Assembly (NCBI GenBank): GCA_026004775.1 | Contig: BPJU01000002.1 | Coordinates: forward strand, 304,435 to 368,434 | DNA: 64,000 nucleotides | Source of the DNA: Pirellulaceae bacterium | GTDB lineage: Bacteria > Planctomycetota > Planctomycetia > Pirellulales > Pirellulaceae | Direction of reading: 5' to 3' | Part shown: positions 9,262 through 18,103 of the stretch, in pieces | How the letters are laid out: every line of letters begins with the position of its first letter | Numbering within the stretch: the stretch's first letter is position 1 | The notes under the pieces: generated by a model | What the model saw: the letters and a program-made list of their open reading frames with translations, nothing else | Told to the model about the DNA's origin: nothing | Database searches by the model: none | Position numbers and translations under genes: made by a program

Positions 9262-9405
9262 TGGGACAGCTACCAGCAGCGTCACCACAAGGCGCCCCAC
9301 GGCGGCCGCAGAATTTTCGAAAATTTTTGTGCTAGCCCCTTGACAGGGGATAACCAATCGGTATAAACGGTGGTTAGTGAGTGTTGGGAGCGGCGATTAG
9401 TGGCG
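9262..9405 (+). repeat. Promoter-bearing direct repeat, copy 1
   Basis: About 144 bases starting GTGGGACAGCT are repeated with few changes at 20632-20778. In both places the repeat contains the same promoter and leads straight into a heptamer tract. Confidence 0.85.
9340..9367 (+). promoter_or_regulatory. Strong sigma-70-like promoter (TTGACA-16-TATAAA)
   Basis: A consensus TTGACA at 9340-9345 and TATAAA at 9362-9367 are separated by 16 bases. Transcription from here would place the 28-unit heptamer tract in the 5' leader. The identical promoter is at 20711-20738. Confidence 0.65.
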
Positions 9406-9600
9406 TCACTGCTCACTGCTCACTGCTCACTGCTCACTGCTCACTGCTCACTGCTCACTGCTCACTGCTCACTGCTCACTGCTCCACTGCTCACTGCTCA
9501 CTGCTCACTGCTCACTGCTCACTGCTCACTGCTCACTGCTCACTGCTCACTGCTCACTGCTCACTGCTCACTGCTCACTGCTCACTGCTCACTGCTCACT
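9406..9600 (+). repeat. Heptamer tandem repeat tract 2 (TCACTGC, about 28 units)
   Basis: About 28 perfect copies of TCACTGC, with one unit carrying an extra C near 9483. Because 7 is not a multiple of 3, every frame reads the same threonine/histidine/cysteine/leucine pattern, so the open frames here are artefacts. It is followed by the conserved leader at 9601. Confidence 0.95.
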
Positions 9601-9833
9601 TCGGCCAACGTAGTTTAGTTGAGCCGACACGGAGCATGGTGGTATCAATTACGGGAGTTTAGCCGTTAGGGGAACGACTTGAGCGCTGGCCGGCAAGCGA
9701 TCCAATCGCTATCGGGTGGTTGGAAGCGGCGTTCAGAACAAGAGGCCGAGGGCCCAAAAAGCGTGTGGCATCAAGTGAGGTGATTTTTTATGGGTAGTGA
9801 CCGTGCATAGGTGGAAAGCGACTCGCGTCCGGT
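9601..9833 (+). repeat. Conserved leader repeat, copy 2, with remnant of a DUF1573 gene start
   Basis: Nearly identical to the leader at 5924. It runs past the GTGCATAGGTGGAAA that corresponds to the DUF1573 start codon region of copy 1 and then diverges. This marks a decayed or recombined DUF1573 gene start. 9834-10090 holds no gene, only the promoter listed separately. Confidence 0.75.
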
Positions 9834-9986
9834 TCGGCGGTAAACTTTCCGCGCGGAGCCGGAGCGGGGCACGTATCGACACGTAGTTCAACATAAACAC
9901 GCGTTGATGTCACGCACAACCCCACGAGCCTGTCACGCAAGAAAGAGCGGAGCGGGATTTTTGAGTATGCGGAGAGCCAGGATTTT

Positions 9987-10014
9987 TTGACAATTACTCG
10001 AGAATGGGTAAAAT
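9987..10014 (+). promoter_or_regulatory. Candidate sigma-70 promoter for the MauE-like gene (TTGACA-16-TAAAAT)
   Basis: TTGACA at 9987-9992 and TAAAAT at 10009-10014 are separated by 16 bases, about 77 bases ahead of the MauE-like start. This is a second, closer promoter for the large module, in addition to the one before the heptamer tract. Confidence 0.6.
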
Positions 10015-10090
10015 CGGGTCTTGCTGGCGGTACCTGATTGCGGGATCCTGAAGACGCCCATCGAGCTTCATCTGATAAGCGAGGGTAATC

Positions 10091-11056
10091 ATGGGGGCAG
10101 CTTTCCTGCGAGGGCAACTGGCCAGGGCCATCGTCGGCAGGCAGGGGGTTTTCTTCTTTTTGTGGATCTTGCCCCCAGCTTCTCTCTTGGCTGTTGCGGG
10201 ACTGGGAAAGTCGCTAGCTGTGATGTACGGCGTGCCTGTGGGGATGAGCAAGCCGCTGGCCGCAGCACTGTCGGCGATGGAACTTGGGCTCGCCTGGTGG
10301 CTCCTAAGCGGAATGGCTGTGCGGGTGGCTCTCGTGTGTGCAGTTGGTACGTTTTCGCTATTCTTAGCCACATCCGTGTGGCGCGCAATAACAGGCGATG
10401 CTCACTGCGGTTGTTTGGGGATCGTGGCCACTTCTCCGGCCTTGATGGCGGTATTGGACGCCGCGGTACTGGGATGGTTGTTGGTGCCGCTTGTATGCCG
10501 CTTTGCTTTTGACGAAGAATCACCGGACAATACGGATCCGGTCGGCAGCCGGCTTGCCCGCCACTTCTTGCTCGGGGGGCGCGGTTTGGCATTCTTGTCT
10601 ACCATAAGCGCAGTGGCGCTGTTGGTCCTGCGGATGGCGGGTGTTGTCCATCCCCGTGACAGTCTCGTAATTTTGCATCCCAGGGAGTGGCTGGGAAAAA
10701 GCGTGGCAGAAATCCACCAAATCCCCGAGCTACAAGCGCTGAAAGACGGTAAGTGGCACGTGTTGCTATATCGCGAGAATTGTCCCCGCTGTCAAGAAGC
10801 ACGGGCCGAGCTGCTTGCCGATAAGAAACGATTGCAGGCAGCGGGTTATCAAATCGCGTGGATCTCCGTGCCAGACGGGTCGTCCGAGGTATCAACCGGC
10901 CATGACTTTGCGCACCAGCCGGCGTCAATTCGGCTCATTCAACTTTCTCGAAGCCGAACATGGATCGTGAGCACGCCGGTTCACTTGGTAATTGACAACG
11001 GAGTTGTCATGAATGTGTCCGACGGTTGGGAGCGGCGGTATTACGAGATGCCTTAG
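10091..11056 (+). CDS. MauE/DoxX-like membrane protein fused to a thioredoxin-like domain (CGC, CPRC)
   Basis: 321 residues. The first ~140 carry four hydrophobic helices with the MauE-type motif HCGCLG (Cys106, Cys108) between helices 3 and 4. A fifth helix (about 167-183) precedes a C-terminal domain with WHVLLYRENCPRC (CPRC at 231-234), a thioredoxin-type CxxC. MauE is needed for disulfide-rich methylamine dehydrogenase maturation, and VKOR/DsbD-like membrane thiol relays have similar layouts, so a thiol-disulfide exchange role is likely. GAGGGT precedes the ATG. It is the first gene of a long unit containing several Cys-rich secreted proteins, which are plausible clients. The paralogue at 20936 has TGA in place of the Cys106 codon. 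Confidence 0.8.
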   Translation: MGAAFLRGQLARAIVGRQGVFFFLWILPPASLLAVAGLGKSLAVMYGVPVGMSKPLAAALSAMELGLAWWLLSGMAVRVALVCAVGTFSLFLATSVWRAITGDAHCGCLGIVATSPALMAVLDAAVLGWLLVPLVCRFAFDEESPDNTDPVGSRLARHFLLGGRGLAFLSTISAVALLVLRMAGVVHPRDSLVILHPREWLGKSVAEIHQIPELQALKDGKWHVLLYRENCPRCQEARAELLADKKRLQAAGYQIAWISVPDGSSEVSTGHDFAHQPASIRLIQLSRSRTWIVSTPVHLVIDNGVVMNVSDGWERRYYEMP

Positions 11057-11088
11057 TTGGAGCCATGCGCACTCAAAAGGGGTCAAGT

Positions 11089-11828
11089 ATGATACGGCCT
11101 GGCTTCCTATCTTCTGCGTTTCGCGTGGCATGGCCGTGGATAGGTGGCCTAGCGTGTTTAGCCGTTTCGGTTTGGATGCTTTACGCCGCTGGCTCGTCCC
11201 GAACGATACATTGCAGTTCGTCGCCGACAGATCTCGGCATGACTTTGGTGACATTCGGCAAGCGGAGGTCGTTAAAACGGAATTCGTCCTGACAAATCGG
11301 GACCGGGAGCCGATTGAGCTCGTTACGGTGCAAAGCTCCTGCGGCTGTACGGCCGCATTACCGAAAGAGAAGGTGTTACAGCCAGGACAATCTACGCGCC
11401 TTACCGTGCAGATGTCTACCGGTACAGCGCGTGGTGAGCAACTGTCGACGGTGCAGATCGTCTACCGCGGAGTAAACTCCGGGCGTCAGGAATACTTGCC
11501 GCTACAGGTGTCCGCACACGTTAAACCGGAATTCCTCTACGCTCCGAGTGCCATCGTGTTACCAGTCGGACGTCCTAATCGGTTTGTAGTAAACTTCTGG
11601 CCGGGTGAACAACCAGAATTTCAAATTACGGGTGCTCGTGCTACGACCCCCGAGTTGTTCGTGACGTGGGCACCACCGTTGTCTGGAGGCACCGTGTGGG
11701 CGCTCCAGGTGCAGTATCAGCCGGAAGGCCGTACGCCGGCCACGGATCGGGCCGAGGTGATCGTTACCACCAATTCGAAACGGCGTCCGCAATGTTCGAT
11801 ACCCGTAACGTTCGTGGATGCCAAGTGA
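11089..11828 (+). pseudogene. DUF1573 protein gene interrupted by a frameshift
   Basis: The start at 11089 encodes a membrane anchor (WIGGLACLAVSVWMLYAAGS). The DUF1573 domain (NREPIELVTVQSSCGCTAAL, then VLQPGQSTRLTVQMSTG) is in another frame, open from 11013. Adding one A to the AA run at about 11202-11203 would join both parts as ...SSRNDTLQFVADRSRHDFGD, matching the anchor-then-domain layout of the DUF1573 proteins at 6128 and 21854. So a one-base deletion is likely. Alternatives are a programmed frameshift, a sequencing error, or a shortened protein from the ATG at 11131 with no export signal. It follows the MauE-like gene by 32 bases. Confidence 0.7.
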
Positions 11829-11871
11829 AATGGGCAGTAGTCGTCGAGCTATTTTTTAAGGAGGTCTTACC

Positions 11872-12381
11872 ATGACGAAGCGCCATCTTGTTCTTTGGGG
11901 CCTGGTAGCGTCGGGGATGTTAGCATTGCTGGCGTTCAGTTCAGTAATACTGGCCGACCATGAAAGTCGCGACTGTATTACAAAATCATTCGACTGTAAC
12001 GAGCAGAGGCCGGATCCGGATCCGCCGTTTTGTCTGGACCCGTTTTCGCCGTGCGAAGGGAGAGATCAAAGCGTTTGTAACGTGTATGAGCCCACGTGTA
12101 CCGGCCCAACAGGACAGTATCCGAAGCGTGTCCCGCGAACCTGCGTGAACTGCGATCCCGCTGAACGAGAAGCTGGCGGCCCCTGTAATTGTCACCATTG
12201 TCAGTTTGATGAAGTGCCAGTTGTTTGTTATGTAGTAAGGCCCTGTTACTGGAACTCTTCTGTTGGTGCCTGCGAGCCAGCGACAGACATCGTTTGCTAC
12301 ACATACTACACTTCACGAAAGATAGCGCCACCTTGCGTGAATCCTGAATTTTACCCCGATCCCAACCTGAATCCACCGTAG
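11872..12381 (+). CDS. Small secreted Cys-rich protein with Asp/Pro tail (type 2, copy a)
   Basis: 169 residues with AAGGAGGT before the ATG. The signal peptide (LVLWGLVASGMLALLAF) ends near LADHESRDC. The mature part is Cys-dense (CDPAEREAGGPCNCHHC and others) and ends in YPDPNLNPP. No known domain is recognised. It lies 43 bases after the DUF1573 gene and heads a tandem series of type 2 pairs. The first ~90 mature residues are nearly identical in all four copies, while the part after the CNCHHC motif varies, which points to a conserved and a variable half. Confidence 0.72.
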   Translation: MTKRHLVLWGLVASGMLALLAFSSVILADHESRDCITKSFDCNEQRPDPDPPFCLDPFSPCEGRDQSVCNVYEPTCTGPTGQYPKRVPRTCVNCDPAEREAGGPCNCHHCQFDEVPVVCYVVRPCYWNSSVGACEPATDIVCYTYYTSRKIAPPCVNPEFYPDPNLNPP

Positions 12382-12486
12382 AGCGCGGAAGCCGTATCGC
12401 ATCCCGTTGGTGAACATGGCGGCTGGTCAGTGAAGAGCGAGCGTTAAGATGTAGAAGCGAATTACCGTGTTGAGCGGAGTAAAAAC

Positions 12487-13650
12487 ATGATAGGGCTGTG
12501 GAACTGGTTTTTCGTATTCGCTGCCGTGCAGGACGTAACGGCGAGTAACGAGATTGAGCGTGTCTTGGAAATAGAGCGCAGGGCAGTGGCAGCTCGAGAA
12601 GCTATCGAACGCGGAGAGTATCGCATTATAGCGAAAACGCTCGACCGTTCCGGAACGGTAATCAACGAGACCGAATATTGGATTGTTTTTGACACGAACA
12701 GGCTTCGCGTCGACCAGCGTTACCGCATACATGGGTCCGGTATTCCCGTCAAGGAACAGTTTGTTGTCGACCAGGGCAAGTACATTCAGTTTCACAAACA
12801 TCTGGGAACGTCTTTTGCAACCGTCGTAGAAATCAACTGGTTGAAGACGTTGTCACCGTTTAGTAGCGCTCTTTTACTGGAACCGCGTAGTGTTGGGATG
12901 ATGCCGTTGCCGCTGACGTCGCGTATTCCATTAAACGCATGTGTCGCGGCAACATCAAACACATCGTGGGAACGTAAATCAGCGCGCATGTTCTACGGAA
13001 GTGTCGATGGTCATGAAGCGATTGTCACCGAGCATATGCTGGCTGGCATTAAGACTCCCCTTGATGCTGTCCGCACCATATGGATTGTTCCAGATCTCGG
13101 CTATAGTGTTGTTAAGATGGAATTTCGCACGATCAGCGCGCAGCCATTGTTAGACCGCCTCGAAAATAAAATCAGGGCCTACGAAGGCGAAAAGGGGACC
13201 GTATGGTTTCCGGAATGGGTACGTACGGAAAGGTATGTGTCAGGGGAATATTCACATGCATTCACAGCGCAAATATGCGATGCCAAGTTCAATAAACCTA
13301 TCGATGGGAATCTTTTTACATTGGCCGGTTTAGATTTACCAGAGGGGGCGAGCGTACACGACCATACTGCAGGCCGGTACTATAGATGGGATGGTAAGCA
13401 GCTCGTGGAGCGCTACGTGGGAGATCGCTGGTGGGCGGAGGAACAGGCTAAACTCAAGGCACTGGGAGATAAGGCGTCTTCGGTGTGGGAGTCCGCGGAG
13501 CTACCCAAAGTGTTCACTGAATCCGCACCGGCTCGCCCGTATGCCCATTGGCTCTGGTGGTGCGCCGCCGGCGCTCTGACGCTCCTGGGGATAGTTTGCG
13601 TGGGCATTGGTGTCCGCCGATGGATATACCGCCACCCGGGGGCGGGTTGA
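12487..13650 (+). CDS. Exported LolA-like protein with C-terminal membrane anchor (type 2, copy a)
   Basis: 387 residues; the start has GGAG upstream. A short hydrophobic N-terminus (MIGLWNWFFVFAAV) is followed by an amphipathic helix (EIERVLEIERRAVAAREAIE) and a beta-rich domain containing EYWIVFDTNRLRVD, RTIWIVPDLGYSVVKMEF and VWFPEWVRTERY. The conserved end block YRWDGKQLVERYVGDRWW precedes one membrane helix (WWCAAGALTLLGIVCVGIGV) and a basic tail. The layout resembles LolA-type folds; this is inference, and no family name is certain. The 105 bases between it and the Cys-rich gene are conserved in the other pairs, so the two are probably co-expressed. Confidence 0.72.
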   Translation: MIGLWNWFFVFAAVQDVTASNEIERVLEIERRAVAAREAIERGEYRIIAKTLDRSGTVINETEYWIVFDTNRLRVDQRYRIHGSGIPVKEQFVVDQGKYIQFHKHLGTSFATVVEINWLKTLSPFSSALLLEPRSVGMMPLPLTSRIPLNACVAATSNTSWERKSARMFYGSVDGHEAIVTEHMLAGIKTPLDAVRTIWIVPDLGYSVVKMEFRTISAQPLLDRLENKIRAYEGEKGTVWFPEWVRTERYVSGEYSHAFTAQICDAKFNKPIDGNLFTLAGLDLPEGASVHDHTAGRYYRWDGKQLVERYVGDRWWAEEQAKLKALGDKASSVWESAELPKVFTESAPARPYAHWLWWCAAGALTLLGIVCVGIGVRRWIYRHPGAG

Positions 13651-13784
13651 CCCAATTTGTGTGCAAGCAATCCGTTCAGGCGCCACGCGTGCTGGCCGTC
13701 GTGTAGCTGAGAAAAATGCCGACATGATTATCACCATGGATTAGAATCGGCGTTTGCAATGTTCGATACACGTAACTTTCCGGG

Positions 13785-15332
13785 ATGCCAAGTGAAATCG
13801 GCAGTAGTCGTCGAACTTGTTTTAAGACGAAACGCCATTTTGTGCTTTGGGGCTTGGTAGCGTCGGGGATGTTAGCATTGCTGGCTGTCGGTTCAGTAAT
13901 ACGGGCCGACCATGAAAGTCGCGACTGTATTACAAAATCACTCGATTGTAACGAGCAGCGGCCGGATCCGGATCCACCGTGGTGTCTGGACCCGTTTTCG
14001 CCGTGCGAGGGGAGAGATCAAAGCGTTTGTAACGCGGTTGTACCGACCTGCACCGGCCCCACGGGACACGATCCGGAGCGTGTGCCGGGAACCTGCGTGA
14101 ACTGCGATCCCGTTAAACGTGAAGGCGGCGGCGCCTGTAATTCTATCTTGTCGAGGGGAGTAGAAAAGATGTTAGGGCTGTGGAACTGGTTTGTGGTATT
14201 GGCCGCCATGCAGGACGTAACAGCGAGTAACGAGATCGAGCGTGTCTTGGAAGTCGAGCGCAGGACAGTGGCAGCTCGACAAGCCATCGAGCGTGGCCAG
14301 TACCGACTGATACAGAAAACCCTCAACGCATCCGGACATGTTACGAACCTGACCACGTTCTGGATGGTTTTCGACGGTAATCGGCTCCGTGTTGACCAGC
14401 AATATCGAGAACAAGCGTCTGGAATTCAAATGGAGAGGAAATTTATTTTCGATAATGGCATATGTATCGATTACAGGAGATCTCTGCAACCGGCGGGGCT
14501 TCAGAGCGCTGTGCAAGTTAGTCCGCTGAGAAAATATGCATATGCATGTCCGCCCTTATATGAACCGCGTATTATTGGCATGACAACGTTACCGCTGACG
14601 TCAAGGACCCGTTTGAATGAATTTGTGGGAGCGACTTCGGGCGACATTTGGGAGCGTAAATCAGCGCGCATGTGGACTGAAAACGTTGATGGGCACAGTG
14701 CGGTCATAACCGAACACCTTTTGACAGGAATCGATATGCCGGGGGATGCGACTCGCACCATATGGATTGTTCCCGCTTTAGACTATAATGTCGTCAAGCT
14801 TGAATTTCGCATGACGGTCAACGGCCAGCCGTTATTAGACCGACACGTGAATAGTGTCAGAGCTTACCAGGGTGATAACGGAACCGTTTGGTTTCCAGAA
14901 TGGGCCCGGACGGAGAGATATCTTTCTGGGAGACTGTCACATGCTTTTGAAGTAGAAATCCAGGAGGCTGCTTTTAATAAACCTGTGGATCCGAAGGCTT
15001 TTACCTTGGCTGGCTTGAATTTACCACCGGGGGCGAGTGTACATGACGACATTAAAGGTCGCGCCTACAAATGGGACGGGAAACAGCTCGTCGAGCGCTA
15101 CGTCGGGGATCGGTGGTGGGCGGAAGAGCAGGCCAAACTGAAGGCTTTAGGGGATAAGGCATCTTCGGTATGGTCTACCGCCGAAGCTCTCAAAGTGTTC
15201 ACAGAACCCGTACAGACGAAGAAATCCACACGCTGGGTCTGGTGGTGCACGGCAGCGGCCTTAAGCGCAATAGGGATCATCTGCCTTGGCATCGGCACCC
15301 GAAGATGGCTCAAGCGCCGGGCGACACCATGA
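13785..15332 (+). CDS. Fused Cys-rich / LolA-like anchored protein (type 2, copy b)
   Basis: A 515-residue frame. Residues ~20-118 match the type 2 Cys-rich protein through CNCDP-like positions. The part from about residue 129 (MLGLWNWFVVLAAMQDV) is a full anchored LolA-like protein ending in YKWDGKQLVERYVGDRWW and a membrane helix. Relative to copy a, about 300 bases spanning the end of the Cys-rich gene and the intercistronic spacer are missing, joining the two in frame. The usual AAGGAGGT and ATG of the Cys-rich part are also deleted, so 13785 is a new start inside a duplicated DUF1573 tail. The ATG at 14169 keeps a GGGGAG site, so the anchored protein may be made alone. Confidence 0.6.
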   Translation: MPSEIGSSRRTCFKTKRHFVLWGLVASGMLALLAVGSVIRADHESRDCITKSLDCNEQRPDPDPPWCLDPFSPCEGRDQSVCNAVVPTCTGPTGHDPERVPGTCVNCDPVKREGGGACNSILSRGVEKMLGLWNWFVVLAAMQDVTASNEIERVLEVERRTVAARQAIERGQYRLIQKTLNASGHVTNLTTFWMVFDGNRLRVDQQYREQASGIQMERKFIFDNGICIDYRRSLQPAGLQSAVQVSPLRKYAYACPPLYEPRIIGMTTLPLTSRTRLNEFVGATSGDIWERKSARMWTENVDGHSAVITEHLLTGIDMPGDATRTIWIVPALDYNVVKLEFRMTVNGQPLLDRHVNSVRAYQGDNGTVWFPEWARTERYLSGRLSHAFEVEIQEAAFNKPVDPKAFTLAGLNLPPGASVHDDIKGRAYKWDGKQLVERYVGDRWWAEEQAKLKALGDKASSVWSTAEALKVFTEPVQTKKSTRWVWWCTAAALSAIGIICLGIGTRRWLKRRATP

Positions 15333-15523
15333 CCGTGATGCGTGCCACTGGAGCCCGCGTGCGGTCGAGCAGTTGATGCTGCGCAAATTGAGCAATTGCG
15401 GTACCAGGTGTCATTGCCGGGACCGATTCGAACGGTGTTCCGATGCCCTGAGGAAGCCCAAGGGCGGCGTAACCGACTGGCGTGGGCAGTTCGCTCAAAC
15501 GTGTTTTGGGAGGAGATGTTACG
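15333..15523 (+). repeat. Spacer repeated at 17299-17489
   Basis: About 190 bases between type 2 pairs are nearly identical to 17299-17489. They mark the left ends of a roughly 1965-base tandem duplication (15333-17298 and 17299-19261). A diverged start of the same spacer follows at 19262. Confidence 0.85.
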
Positions 15524-16030
15524 ATGAAGGCTTTCTATGGTTTCATGTATGGGGCGGTGGCGCTGATTGTTTGCGGACTTTTCACGGTCTGTTCGCTACT
15601 TCGGGCCGACCATGAAAGTCGCGACTGTATTACAAAATCACTCGATTGTAACGAGCAGCGGCCGGATCCGGATCCGCCGTTTTGTCTGGACCCGTTTTCG
15701 CCGTGCGAAGGAAGAGATCAAAGCGCTTGTAACGTGTATGAGCCGACGTGCACCGGCCCAACAGGACAGTATCCGGAGCGTGTTCCGCGAACCTGCGTGA
15801 ACTGTGATCCAGTTGAACGTGACGGCGGTGGCCCCTGTAATTGCCACCACTGCCAGAATGATCCGGTGCCACAAATTTGTTATAGAATACGTCCCTGTTT
15901 CTGGATTGAGGGTGTGGGTTGCCAGCACTCATCCAGGATTACTTGCCAGATCTACTACACTTCGCAAAAGATAGCGCCACCTTGCGTAAATCCGGAATTC
16001 TTCCCCAATCCCAACCCGGATCCACCGTAG
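15524..16030 (+). CDS. Small secreted Cys-rich protein with Asp/Pro tail (type 2, copy c)
   Basis: 168 residues from the ATG at 15524, preceded by GGAGGAG; the frame opens earlier at 15482. The signal peptide (YGAVALIVCGLFTVCSLL) differs from copy a, but the mature part from RADHESRDC on is nearly the same. It is Cys-dense, with NCHHCQNDPVPQICYRIRPC, and ends in FPNPNPDPP. No known domain. It is paired with the anchored protein that starts about 107 bases later. Confidence 0.72.
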   Translation: MKAFYGFMYGAVALIVCGLFTVCSLLRADHESRDCITKSLDCNEQRPDPDPPFCLDPFSPCEGRDQSACNVYEPTCTGPTGQYPERVPRTCVNCDPVERDGGGPCNCHHCQNDPVPQICYRIRPCFWIEGVGCQHSSRITCQIYYTSQKIAPPCVNPEFFPNPNPDPP

Positions 16031-16137
16031 AGCGCGGAAGCGGTATCACATCCCGTTGGTCAACATGGCGGCTGGTCAGTGAAGAGCGAGCGTTTACGAT
16101 GTAGAAGCGAATTACCTTGTTGAGCGGAGTAAAAAAC

Positions 16138-17298
16138 ATGATGGGTCTGTGGAGCTGGTTTTTCCTACTGGCGGCCGCGCAGGACATAACGGCGAGTAAC
16201 GAGATCGAGCGTGTTTTGGATATAGAGCGCAAGGCGGTGGCGGCTCGACAAGCTATCGAACGGGGACAGTATCGGTTGAAAGAAAAAACGCTCGATGCTT
16301 CGGGTGCAGTACTCGATGAAGGTGAATTTTGGATCGTCTTCGATACGAACCGGCTTCGTGTCGACGTGCGCAGTCGAATACAAGCATCCGGAATTCCGAT
16401 TGAAGACAAGTTTGTAGTCGACAATGGTCGATATATTAGGTTTGAAAAATTTTTGCAAAGCGATTTTCGAACTGCGGTAAATATTACTGACAAACTTTCC
16501 CCACTAATCGAGAGCGAGATACTGGAACCGCGCATTATCGGAATGATGCAGTTGCCGCTGGCGGGAGGCAAAATTCCCTTGAATGTATGCGTTGCGGCAG
16601 ATTCGACGGTACGTTGGGAGCGCAAGTCGGCACGCCTGTATCACGAAAAGATCGACGGTCATGACGCAATTGTAACCGAACACATTCTGGGCGGAACAGA
16701 ACTTCCGAAAGGCGGTGTTCGTACCATATGGATTGTTCCGGATTTGGGCTATAGTGTCGTCAAGATGGAATTCCGCGGAAACGTCCAAAACCAGCCGTTA
16801 ATGGACCGACTCCAAGTTCGCGTCAAGGCTTTCGAGGGCGACAGGGGAACTGTGTGGTTTCCCGAATGGGCGCGTACGGAAAGATACCTGTCAGGTAAGT
16901 TGTCCCACGCTTATGAAGTAGATATTTGGGATGCTCAGTTCAACAAACCCGTTGATCCCAAGCTTTTTACACTGGCCGGTATGGATATACCTCCCGAGAC
17001 CAGCGTCCATGACAACATTACCGGACGCGCCTACAAGTGGGATGGGAAAAAGCTCGTGGAGCGTTATGTGGGGGATCGGTGGTGGAAGGAGGACCAGGAG
17101 AAGTTGAAAGCGTTAGGGGATAAGGTATCTTCGGTGTGGTCATCCGATGAAGTTGCGAAGGTGTTCGCGGAACCGGCAAAGCCCAAAGTATCCGCACGAT
17201 GGGTCTGGTGGTGCGCGGCAGCGGCCTTAAGCGCAATCGGGATCATCTGCCTTGGCATCGGCACCCGAAAATGGCTCAAGCGCCGGGCCACGCCATGA
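16138..17298 (+). CDS. Exported LolA-like protein with C-terminal membrane anchor (type 2, copy c)
   Basis: About 386 residues from the ATG at 16138 (GGAG upstream). It has the same layout as copy a: short hydrophobic start (MMGLWSWFFLLAAAQD), helix (EIERVLDIERKAVAARQAIE), beta-rich domain with EFWIVFDTNRLRVDVRS, VWFPEWARTERYLSGKLSHA and FTLAGMDIPPETSVHD, then YKWDGKKLVERYVGDRWW and a membrane helix (WWCAAAALSAIGIICLGIG). The C-terminal half is almost identical to copy d, while the central region (about residues 45-170) differs more, so the domain face varies between copies. Confidence 0.72.
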   Translation: MMGLWSWFFLLAAAQDITASNEIERVLDIERKAVAARQAIERGQYRLKEKTLDASGAVLDEGEFWIVFDTNRLRVDVRSRIQASGIPIEDKFVVDNGRYIRFEKFLQSDFRTAVNITDKLSPLIESEILEPRIIGMMQLPLAGGKIPLNVCVAADSTVRWERKSARLYHEKIDGHDAIVTEHILGGTELPKGGVRTIWIVPDLGYSVVKMEFRGNVQNQPLMDRLQVRVKAFEGDRGTVWFPEWARTERYLSGKLSHAYEVDIWDAQFNKPVDPKLFTLAGMDIPPETSVHDNITGRAYKWDGKKLVERYVGDRWWKEDQEKLKALGDKVSSVWSSDEVAKVFAEPAKPKVSARWVWWCAAAALSAIGIICLGIGTRKWLKRRATP

Positions 17299-17489
17299 CC
17301 GTCATGCGTGCCACTGGAGCCCGCGTGCGGTCGAGCAGTTGATGCTGCGCAAATTGAGCAATTGCGGTACCAGGTGTCATTGCCGAGACCGATTCGAACG
17401 GTGTTCCGATACCCTGAGGAAGCCCAAGGGCGGTGTAACCGACTGGCGTGGGCAGCTCGCTCGAACGTGTTTTGGGGGGAGATGTTACG

Positions 17490-17996
17490 ATGAAGGCTTT
17501 CTATGGTTTCATGTATGGGGCGATGGCGCTGATTGTTTGCGGACTTTTCACGGTCTGTTCGCTACTTCGGGCCGACCATGAAAGTCGCGACTGTATTACA
17601 AAATCACTCGATTGTAACGAGCAGCGGCCGGATCCGGATCCACCGTGGTGTCCGGACCCGTTTTCGCCGTGCGAGGGGAGAGATCAAAGCGTTTGTAACG
17701 CGGTTGTACCGACCTGCACCGGCCCCACGGGACACGATCCGGAGCGTGTGCCGCGAACCTGCGTAAACTGTGATCCAGTTGAACGTGACGGCGGTGGCCC
17801 GTGTAATTGCCACCACTGCCAGAATGATCCTGTGCCAAAAATTTGTTATAGAATACGTCCGTGCTTCTGGAACGAGAGTAGGGGCTGTCTAACCTCCTAT
17901 GAGGTTGTTTGCCAAACATACTACACTTCGGAAAAGATAGCGCCACCTTGCGTGAATCCGGAGTTCTTTCCCAATCCCAACCTGGATCCACCGTAG
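17490..17996 (+). CDS. Small secreted Cys-rich protein with Asp/Pro tail (type 2, copy d)
   Basis: 168 residues from the ATG at 17490. The signal peptide is nearly identical to copy c. The first half (CNAVVPTCTGPTGHDPERVP) follows the fused copy b, and the second half (CHHCQNDPVPKICYRIRPC) follows copy c. It is therefore a mosaic, as expected from recombination between tandem copies. By my count the mature part has sixteen Cys, and it ends in FPNPNLDPP. The function is unknown. Confidence 0.72.
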   Translation: MKAFYGFMYGAMALIVCGLFTVCSLLRADHESRDCITKSLDCNEQRPDPDPPWCPDPFSPCEGRDQSVCNAVVPTCTGPTGHDPERVPRTCVNCDPVERDGGGPCNCHHCQNDPVPKICYRIRPCFWNESRGCLTSYEVVCQTYYTSEKIAPPCVNPEFFPNPNLDPP

Positions 17997-18103
17997 AGCG
18001 GGGAAGCCGTATCGCGTCCCATAGGTCAACATGGTGGCTGGTCAGTGGAGAGCGAGCGTTTACGATGTAGAAGCGAATTACCGTGTTGAGCGGAGTAAAA
18101 AAG

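Noticed and set aside
9406-9600. Possible CRISPR array
   Set aside because: The 7-base units are directly joined with no spacers, and no cas gene is present.
9370-9662. Open frames of 80-93 residues across the heptamer tract with repeated SLLTAHC
   Set aside because: They only translate the TCACTGC repeat, which is open in every frame; no start signal and no domain.
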